A DNA stretch of 49,249 bases from an uncultured Porphyromonas sp. (lineage in GTDB: Bacteria; Bacteroidota; Bacteroidia; Bacteroidales; Porphyromonadaceae). The stretch covers positions 1 through 49,249 of the forward strand of contig CALTVJ010000005.1 in NCBI GenBank assembly GCA_943912835.1, read 5' to 3'. Made by a program: the position numbers and the translations under genes. Each line of letters opens with the position of its first letter. The first letter of the stretch is position 1. Of the stretch, positions 43,345 through 49,249 are shown in pieces. The notes below the pieces were generated by a model. That model ran no database searches. It had not been told where the DNA came from and saw only the letters and a list, made by a program, of their open reading frames with translations.

Positions 43345-43962
43345 TTATCTAAATGTGTATCTCAACTCCTCAATGTAAGTTGTTGTCCCTGAAGAAAAAC
43401 TTGAAGATGGACCAATATCAAAAGGGATAATCAAAGAAACACGTGCTCCGTCACCTAGCCCAAGAGAAAGAGGAAATGCGATTCCTTCACACATCAAAGC
43501 ATCATAGTTCATAACAGGACGAACATTAGATACTAGATTATAGTGTATCGCGCCAACTTCATATCTATCAATGTATTTAAACTCTAATTCTGGGATATTG
43601 GCTTGAGACAGATTATCAAATTCTCGAGTTCTCGGTTTATTCAAAGAGAATTGATATCCCTTCATTTGGACAAAAACCGTAGTTTTATCAACGACAGCAA
43701 GCTTCTGAACATTTCCCTTATCTAAAACCTTGATATACAATCCATTTTTTAAGCGGTAATACTTCGACGGATCAGTAATCTCTGGGAGATCATTATTTTT
43801 ACGATCAAGCACGGAGATAGATTTCTCCCTTTGGAAGGTTGAAATAGCTTCTTTTTGTTCGCCTTTCAATTCGCTCAGAGACTTATTATTGTCTTTTGAG
43901 CATGAAGCTAGCAACACAGAAGCTGCTAACCCCAGAAAAAACATATGTGATTTTATACTCAT
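43345..43962 (-). CDS. DUF4827-type lipoprotein
   Basis: 205 residues from the ATG at 43962, chosen because a clean lipoprotein signal peptide begins there (MSIKSHMFFLGLAASVLLASC, lipobox Cys21); an ATG at 43998 adds twelve residues. The mature part resembles the DUF4827 family of Bacteroidales (FQREKSISVLDRKNNDLPEI, YIEELRYTFR end), which has an FKBP-like fold; function is unknown. It is first of the glmM-rlmD unit, behind a consensus promoter, 21 nt before glmM. Confidence 0.82.
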   Translation of the reverse strand: MSIKSHMFFLGLAASVLLASCSKDNNKSLSELKGEQKEAISTFQREKSISVLDRKNNDLPEITDPSKYYRLKNGLYIKVLDKGNVQKLAVVDKTTVFVQMKGYQFSLNKPRTREFDNLSQANIPELEFKYIDRYEVGAIHYNLVSNVRPVMNYDALMCEGIAFPLSLGLGDGARVSLIIPFDIGPSSSFSSGTTTYIEELRYTFR

Positions 43963-44028
43963 GTCATTTTGGTAGATAAAACCTAACGCTAGCTTCAACG
44001 TAACGTAGGATACTACTTGCTACAATTA

Positions 44029-44060
44029 CAAAGATAAGAAATTAGACTATCCACAACAAA
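44029..44060 (-). promoter_or_regulatory. Consensus promoter of DUF4827-glmM-rlmD
   Basis: TTTG (44057-44060), exactly 20 nt, then TATCTTTG (44029-44036) on the minus strand: a perfect match to the Bacteroidetes -33/-7 pair and the best promoter in the window. The leader to the preferred ATG is about 60 nt. Confidence 0.7.
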
Positions 44061-44149
44061 TTTCACACCAGCATAAAAGACGCCAATAATTTATTAATGT
44101 CAAGGTTTGAATACAATAAAACTACAAGAAAGGCTACATCAAGCTATAC

Positions 44150-45055
44150 TTAGGTCAAGATAGCGACATCTTTGCTTAACATCAAAACAGGCTTATAGCT
44201 CTGCTTGCTTTTACGGAGCCCCTCTAGTCCCAAATCTTCCTCTCTATTTATGTAGATATATTTCTCTGGAATACGTTTAGCAAACTCCCTATTAATGATA
44301 GTAAAAGCACCTTCATAGTTAATATCTGCTTTCTCTACATGAACCCCAAAAGTATTCTCATTGATTGGACTACCAAAACTAAAAGCAATAATTCGTCCCT
44401 CAACTCTAATAGCACCTGTTAGCAGGCCCAAAACTTGCCTTTGCCGTAAGCAAGAATCAATCATACTCTGCTCATCAAGTCGACTACTATCTGGGCTTTC
44501 TTCTCCTTGAAGCCACTTTGTCTCTAATGCAATACATTCATCAATATTGTCATCTGTTATTTCCTCATAGCTCCAATTAGGATAAAGTTTTTCAAATTTA
44601 TTTATATGATTGCGCTTACTCTGTAAACTCTTTCCACTTAGATTTACTAACTTCTCTCTAAGATAAATGTAATCTTTACTCCCTTCGTCACTTTGAAAGT
44701 GCACACCTTTCGGACAATTGCGCTCAATAAACTCTCTACAGTGAGGAGTAACCCCCATAAATGTAAGAGGGTATTGTCCTTGTTCTGCTATTTGCTCTAA
44801 TGCTTCAACAACAGCAACAAATCGAGTACTTGATTCACAAATAGGCATTAGGTACGCAGGATAGGATAAAGACTTAGAAGTAAAGCGTATAATTAGACTA
44901 TTCTCAAAAACAGCCCAATGTGTATTATATCGCTTGCTCCAACCGTATAGATTACTAAAAGACAAATCACATATCTGTGACATACTTCTTAGAGTAAACT
45001 TCTGTATCCTCTCCCTATCGTCTATTGTGATAGGCTTAAATTCTAAAAAACTCAT
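44150..45055 (-). CDS. DUF2156 GNAT-like protein
   Basis: A 301-residue soluble protein of the DUF2156 family (two tandem acetyltransferase-like folds), related to the C-terminal domain of lysyl-phosphatidylglycerol synthases. Recognisable parts are SQICDLSFSNLYGWSKRYN, LSGKSLQSKRNHINKFEKLYP and FTIINREFAKRIPEKYIYINREED. Many Bacteroidetes carry it as a stand-alone gene; substrate unknown. It is separated by about 120 nt from the flanking genes. Confidence 0.88.
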   Translation of the reverse strand: MSFLEFKPITIDDRERIQKFTLRSMSQICDLSFSNLYGWSKRYNTHWAVFENSLIIRFTSKSLSYPAYLMPICESSTRFVAVVEALEQIAEQGQYPLTFMGVTPHCREFIERNCPKGVHFQSDEGSKDYIYLREKLVNLSGKSLQSKRNHINKFEKLYPNWSYEEITDDNIDECIALETKWLQGEESPDSSRLDEQSMIDSCLRQRQVLGLLTGAIRVEGRIIAFSFGSPINENTFGVHVEKADINYEGAFTIINREFAKRIPEKYIYINREEDLGLEGLRKSKQSYKPVLMLSKDVAILT

Positions 45056-45110
45056 ATAAAAAAAAACTACTAGAAGCTATTTTTGTTTACTTACTCTACA
45101 TAAAGCAGAA

Positions 45111-45146
45111 AAATTCCCCTAGCGACTAAATTTGCTAGGGGAATTT
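45111..45146 (-). terminator. Terminator after the Oar-like receptor gene
   Basis: Perfect 13-nt arms 45111-45123 and 45134-45146 (core TCCCCTAGC) with a 10-nt loop. The minus-strand end runs into TTTCTGCTTTA. It lies 29 nt after the receptor stop. Confidence 0.75.
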
Positions 45147-45174
45147 ACTCTAGTCAGAACTCCTTCAAGAAGTT

Positions 45175-48100
45175 TTAGAAAATATACTTAACACCAACCT
45201 GTGCTCTCCAACGAGAGTTAATATCCTGAATATTCCACATATGAGGTGTCTTATAAGGACGGAAGGTGAATGAACCATCTGCATTATAAGCCACGGGAGC
45301 TTGACTCCATCCAGCAGAATAACTTACACCCCAATTAGGATTAAGCATATTAGCAAAATTTATCACGTCAGCAACAAGCTGTATCGTATGACGACGCTTT
45401 CCGACATTAAAGAAGAAATCTTGAGCTATATGTAAATCAATATTATGCAAGAAAGGAGCTACCATAGCATTACGAGGTACATAAGTGCCTCTATATTGAC
45501 TTAACTGCTTATCTCCAGACACAAATTGCTCAAACGCCTCAGCCATACTTGGATCCGCTTTTAACGTTCTTGTTTTTCGGTCATAGACACCCCAAGGCAT
45601 AGCTTTTACTTCTTCCTTGGTTGGCACATAAAGCAAATCATTCCCAGTAGCACCATCTCCATTAACATCTCCACTATATGTCATAGAGAAGCGATTGCCC
45701 GTTTGACCATTATAAATCAAACCGATAGTTGTAGCAAAGTGCTTGCCGTATTCAACCCTATAGTTTAAATTTGCAACAATACGATGACGAGTGTCAAACG
45801 TTGTAAATGCCGACTCTTCGGAAGCTTGTCCTTTATAGGTATAAGCATACTGCCAGTTAGAGTAAGCCACAGAGCTCGTTCCATCAATCACACCTATACT
45901 CTTTCCATAAGTATATGACAAAGATGCGCTTAGACCAAAGGCAAAATCTTTACTGAGTTGAGCCGAGAAATTATAGCTATGCCCCTTATCTGTATTACTC
46001 AATAAGATAACGTTACCTATATTCTTATCTACTCGAGCATACATAGGACGATCCTTCCCAACATAACTTACGCCCTTATTAGCATCTGCATAAGTCTTAC
46101 CAGTAAGATCTCTATTAAGGTTGGTATAATAGACATTGTTAAAGCTCTTATTGTATACCCCCTCTAAAACAAGCTTAATATCTCCTGGAAGTACTGTCTC
46201 AAAAGCTAAATTAGCTCTTAATGTTTGAGGGAATTTGAACTTCTTCGTCAACAAATTAATTTCATTGGCTTGAGCTTTAGGGTTAGCTCCTTGTGCAATA
46301 GCCTCCTCATTGAACGGATACTGTTTATTTGGATCCATACTAAAAGCAAAGCCCTTGGCTGTAGCAAACTCTCGTTCACTTGTAAATGACAACTGACTAA
46401 GTTCTAACCCAGTATTTGCAAAGCTATTTGAGATCCAAACAAATGGCACACGACCTGTAAATACACCTAGACCACCTCGAATAAGGTGTTTCTTTGTCTC
46501 ATCCAAGTGGTAACGGAACCCAATGCGAGGAGAAAACAATGGAGTATGTTTAGGCATTGCATGATTAATTAGACCATACTTTTGAGCAATTGACGAATTA
46601 TTAAACGACTCATTAACCGTTGGTTTGTCAATAAATACAGGCATATCCACACGCAAACCATAAGTCAAACGCAACTGGTTGCTTATTTTCCACTCGTCCT
46701 GCAAATAGAGACCAAGTTGTGCCGCACTAAATTTAGGCGCCCAACGCTTATTTCCTGGCACATTAGAATAACCATATTTAAACTCTGAAGGAGCTACATT
46801 CTCAAAGTCTGCAATACTATTGAAAACATAGTATCCATAGTTATTTCTTATGTATAAATTGTTGGCGGTAAATAATTCGTTATGAGTCCCTAAGGTTATA
46901 GAATGGTTACCTTTACTCCAAGTCAGATTGTTCGTCAAAGTAAACACATCCTGCCCCAAACTATTAGCTGCAGAGTTTGCATCGGGGCCAAGATGTACTT
47001 GCAAGCCTCCCTCTCTTACCAAAAGACCTGGCATAGGCTGACCTTCAACCGAACGACTATCACGGACTCTATTATAGCCAAAACGGAATTCATTGCTCAG
47101 ACTATTAGAGAATCGTGAGTTAAGCTCTGCAACAATCGAGTGTGTTTCACTAGCAAAAGTGTACCCATTGTTAAGAAAGCGTAAAATACGGGCTGAATTC
47201 GTCAAGTTGTATTTGTCCGCCTTTAGGTAACTATAACGAAGAGAAAGACGGTGAGCCGAGTTAATATTCCAATCCAAACGAGCTAAAGCCTTATAACTCC
47301 TCTTCGGAATTTGTGTAGCCCCATAGCCTCCACCATCAGAACCATTGGTTAATTTCTTCAATTGGTTCAATATTCTCGTTGCTTGCTCCACTGAGACATC
47401 AGAACCTTCTCCTGGAAGGTAACGACTTGGATAGCGCTCATCAGACATCTCAGCATTAACAAAGTAAAACAATTTATTTTTGACGATTGCTCCACCTAGA
47501 GTTGCCCCTACAGTATATTCATGCTGAGTATCTAATTTTGAACGTTTTCCTGCATTTTCCTTACCTGCAGTACGCCCAAAAAAGTCTTGATTCTTATAGA
47601 AAGCATAAGCCGAACCTTTGAGCTGATTAGTACCACTCTTGGTTACAGCGTTAATTCCTCCACCAGTAAAACCACTTTGACGGACATCAAAAGGTGCGAT
47701 AACAACCTGCAAAGCATCAATTGCTTCAATAGAAATAGGTGTAGATCCTGTTTGACCTCCATTAGTACCCGTACTTGATAAGCCAAAAACGTCATTACTT
47801 ACAGCTCCATCAATCTGAAAGCTATTGTAACGATTGTTACTTCCAGCAAAACTAACACTTCCATTACTAGAGATGCTTGCCTGAGGAGATAATTTAGCTA
47901 TATCAAATAAGCTGCGATCCACTGTTGGAGTACGTTCGATTGCCGAGCGACCAAAACTAGTTGCAGCACCTGTCCTATTGGCATTTAGAGAGTTCCCCTT
48001 TTTGGCTGTAACAACGACATCATCAAGCTTGCGAGAATCATCACGCAATTTGATAGTAAATGTTTCCGTTTCCCCGAGAGAAAGTGTGACATTTTCTAAC

Positions 48101-48375
48101 TGAACACTCTGGTAACCAATATACGATACCTCAATTAAATAAGGTCCACCTGGTCTAAGCCCCTGAATACTAAAATTCCCCTTATCATTAGTTGCAGCGC
48201 CATAAATAGTACCCGTAGGCAAATGTTTTGCGACAACTGATGCCCCTATCAAAGTTTCTTTTGTTGAAGCATCGATAATTGTACCATTGATTGCAGAGGT
48301 CGTCACCTGAGCATTTACATGAGATACTCCAAAAAGGAGCATTCCTGCACTAACACATAGTAATTGTTTCGTCAT
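45175..48375 (-). CDS. Oar-type TonB-dependent outer-membrane receptor
   Basis: 1066 residues. Signal peptide (about 1-22), carboxypeptidase-regulatory-like domain (about 27-110; NGTIIDASTKETLIGASVVAK), a plug with DDVVVTAKK and a region beginning SLFDIAKLSPQAS, and a large barrel ending QVGVKYIF. The plug with GFTGGGINAVTKSGTNQLKG is typical of Oar-type proteins rather than SusC. No SusD gene is adjacent. The ligand is unknown; it is probably a substrate-import or adhesion-related barrel. The gene is monocistronic between two terminators. Confidence 0.9.
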   Translation of the reverse strand: MTKQLLCVSAGMLLFGVSHVNAQVTTSAINGTIIDASTKETLIGASVVAKHLPTGTIYGAATNDKGNFSIQGLRPGGPYLIEVSYIGYQSVQLENVTLSLGETETFTIKLRDDSRKLDDVVVTAKKGNSLNANRTGAATSFGRSAIERTPTVDRSLFDIAKLSPQASISSNGSVSFAGSNNRYNSFQIDGAVSNDVFGLSSTGTNGGQTGSTPISIEAIDALQVVIAPFDVRQSGFTGGGINAVTKSGTNQLKGSAYAFYKNQDFFGRTAGKENAGKRSKLDTQHEYTVGATLGGAIVKNKLFYFVNAEMSDERYPSRYLPGEGSDVSVEQATRILNQLKKLTNGSDGGGYGATQIPKRSYKALARLDWNINSAHRLSLRYSYLKADKYNLTNSARILRFLNNGYTFASETHSIVAELNSRFSNSLSNEFRFGYNRVRDSRSVEGQPMPGLLVREGGLQVHLGPDANSAANSLGQDVFTLTNNLTWSKGNHSITLGTHNELFTANNLYIRNNYGYYVFNSIADFENVAPSEFKYGYSNVPGNKRWAPKFSAAQLGLYLQDEWKISNQLRLTYGLRVDMPVFIDKPTVNESFNNSSIAQKYGLINHAMPKHTPLFSPRIGFRYHLDETKKHLIRGGLGVFTGRVPFVWISNSFANTGLELSQLSFTSEREFATAKGFAFSMDPNKQYPFNEEAIAQGANPKAQANEINLLTKKFKFPQTLRANLAFETVLPGDIKLVLEGVYNKSFNNVYYTNLNRDLTGKTYADANKGVSYVGKDRPMYARVDKNIGNVILLSNTDKGHSYNFSAQLSKDFAFGLSASLSYTYGKSIGVIDGTSSVAYSNWQYAYTYKGQASEESAFTTFDTRHRIVANLNYRVEYGKHFATTIGLIYNGQTGNRFSMTYSGDVNGDGATGNDLLYVPTKEEVKAMPWGVYDRKTRTLKADPSMAEAFEQFVSGDKQLSQYRGTYVPRNAMVAPFLHNIDLHIAQDFFFNVGKRRHTIQLVADVINFANMLNPNWGVSYSAGWSQAPVAYNADGSFTFRPYKTPHMWNIQDINSRWRAQVGVKYIF

Positions 48376-48452
48376 AAATTCAAAAATGATTCGGTTATCA
48401 CCTTACTAATTTCACTCCTCTTTTACTAGGAAGTGAATTAAAAAAAAGACAT

Positions 48453-48495
48453 AACGGATATGAAACCACCCAATTAGGGTAATATCATATCCGTT
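48453..48495 (-). terminator. Terminator of rpsP
   Basis: Perfect 11-nt arms AACGGATATGA (48453-48463) and its complement (48485-48495). In the minus-strand transcript the stem is followed by TGTC and a run of eight T. It lies about 40 nt after the rpsP stop. Confidence 0.85.
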
Positions 48496-48536
48496 TATTT
48501 AAATAGACACAACGTGAGAGTCTAACCTACATCTGA

Positions 48537-49073
48537 CTACTCTGCCGATGCTTCTTCTGCTGGAGCTACCTCAACCTCAGTTTCTTCAGTAGCCTGAGCT
48601 TCGGCTTCCAAAGCAGCTGCCTTCTTCTGCGCAACTACTTCTGCTTTCGCTTTGTTAGCAGCAACCTCAGCCTCAAAAGCAGCCTTAGCAGCAGCTAGCT
48701 TCTCTTGTTGAATATTTGCCTTAACTGTTCCAACTCTTTCATCACGTTGTTTAATCCAAGCCTCAAACTTAGCTTGAGCTTCAGCCTCTGCAAAGGCTCC
48801 CTTTTTGATACCACCTTGCAAGTGCTTCATAAGGAGTACACCTTCGTGCGAAAGGATATTACGAGTCGTATCGGTTGGCTGTGCACCAGTGTTAAGCCAA
48901 TAAAGAGCGCGCTCGAAGTTCAAATCTACTGTGGCAGGATTGGTGTTAGGATTATACGTACCAATCTTCTCAATAAACTTACCATCGCGTGGTGCTCTAC
49001 TGTCTGCAACAACAATCTTATAGAAGGCATAAGCCTTGCGACCGTGTCTTTGCAATCTAATTTTAGTTGCCAT
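48537..49073 (-). CDS. rpsP: 30S ribosomal protein S16
   Basis: 178 residues. The first about 85 are the S16 fold (IRLQRHGRKAYAFYKIVVADSRAPRDGKFIEKIGTYNP; FERALYWLNTGAQPTDT). The remaining about 95 form an Ala/Glu/Lys-rich, probably helical extension ending in an acidic tail (EETEVEVAPAEEASAE). S16 in most phyla is 80-100 residues; long extensions are usual in Bacteroidetes. It is needed for 30S assembly. No rimM or trmD follows, so it is monocistronic here. Confidence 0.97.
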   Translation of the reverse strand: MATKIRLQRHGRKAYAFYKIVVADSRAPRDGKFIEKIGTYNPNTNPATVDLNFERALYWLNTGAQPTDTTRNILSHEGVLLMKHLQGGIKKGAFAEAEAQAKFEAWIKQRDERVGTVKANIQQEKLAAAKAAFEAEVAANKAKAEVVAQKKAAALEAEAQATEETEVEVAPAEEASAE

Positions 49074-49121
49074 TAGTTACTTTGTTAATATTTATCGTGC
49101 TTGCTTTATTGCTTGCGTCCG

Positions 49122-49129
49122 CAAAGATA
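49122..49129 (-). promoter_or_regulatory. Predicted -7 element of rpsP
   Basis: TATCTTTG on the minus strand, 48 nt before the rpsP ATG. A TTG at 49153-49155 is 23 nt upstream, somewhat far for the -33 element, so the match is moderate. Confidence 0.45.
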
Positions 49130-49172
49130 CAAATAAAAATACAAATAAGTATCAAGACCCAGGTCAACCGCA

Positions 49173-49249
49173 TCAAATCTTTAGTAGCTTTTTGAGGTAG
49201 TTAATGTTTAGAGCAGCTTTGAATAGCTTCTTTCGTAAGGAGAGTTTGT
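49173..49249 (-). CDS. Possible C-terminal fragment of an unidentified gene
   Basis: One minus-strand frame is open from the right edge to a TGA at 49173-49175, giving 24 residues rich in Lys and Leu and ending NINYLKKLLKI. It would end just upstream of the rpsP promoter, a reasonable place for a gene end. The piece is far too short to identify and could be chance. Confidence 0.22.
   Translation of the reverse strand, partial: KLSLRKKLFKAALNINYLKKLLKI

Noticed and set aside
49204..49249. Plus-strand ATG at 49204 open to the window edge
   Set aside because: Only 15 codons, with no promoter or similarity; it cannot be supported.

Overview
The window looks like a piece of a Bacteroidales chromosome, most probably Porphyromonas or a close relative. 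The reasons are: a BatC-BatD-BatE aerotolerance cluster, a SusC/SusD pair, an Oar-type TonB receptor, an HU-HIG DNA-binding protein, DUF4827 and OstA-like proteins, an S16 protein with a long Ala/Glu-rich tail, and promoters of the Bacteroidetes type (TTTG, about 20 bp, TAnnTTTG). The sequence is AT-rich. I see no tRNA, rRNA, IS element, CRISPR array, prophage or attachment site; it is mostly core genome with one glycan-uptake locus.

Layout. (1) 1-3.63 kb, plus strand: tail of batC, batD, batE and a PAP2 phosphatase, closed by a hairpin shared with the convergent next unit. (2) 3.7-5.1 kb, minus: infC-rpmI-rplT with its own promoter and a terminator separating it from the unit upstream. (3) 5.2-12.4 kb, minus: susC-susD-like pair, a PduO-type cobalamin adenosyltransferase and a GH20 beta-hexosaminidase in one tight operon. 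(4) 12.5-26.6 kb, minus: clpP-clpX-recQ-PpiC foldase-OstA-like protein-small membrane protein-mutL-ABC-F-ruvX-lipoprotein-DHOD-like protein-OmpA lipoprotein. This is a long co-directional run with several overlapping or abutting genes. (5) 26.9-34.6 kb, plus: HU, a 30-residue basic ribosomal-type protein, rng, recR, a GNAT, ligA and a phosphate permease. (6) 34.6-49.2 kb, minus: rpsP, an Oar-type receptor, DUF2156, DUF4827-glmM-rlmD-pyrG-yidC, an HU-HIG gene and a serine-type sulfatase.

How the genes work together. The SusC/D-hexosaminidase operon and the sulfatase fit scavenging of sulfated, N-acetylhexosamine-containing host glycans. RecQ, MutL, RuvX, RecR and LigA cover DNA repair. ClpXP, the PpiC foldase, the OstA-like protein and YidC cover proteostasis and envelope assembly. 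GlmM and PyrG supply envelope and nucleotide precursors.

The most unusual element lies between yidC and the HU-HIG gene (36846-36943). Four near-palindromic units recur at exactly 22-bp intervals, each centred on an ACTATAGT-like octamer. The whole block is bounded by a perfect 32-nt inverted repeat and sits directly upstream of a predicted promoter -7 element for the HU-HIG gene. I do not recognise it; it looks like a phased operator or nucleoprotein site. Other points worth a second look are a MutL with unusual ATPase and nuclease motifs, a 109-nt same-strand gene overlap, and the cobalamin adenosyltransferase inside a polysaccharide-utilisation operon.
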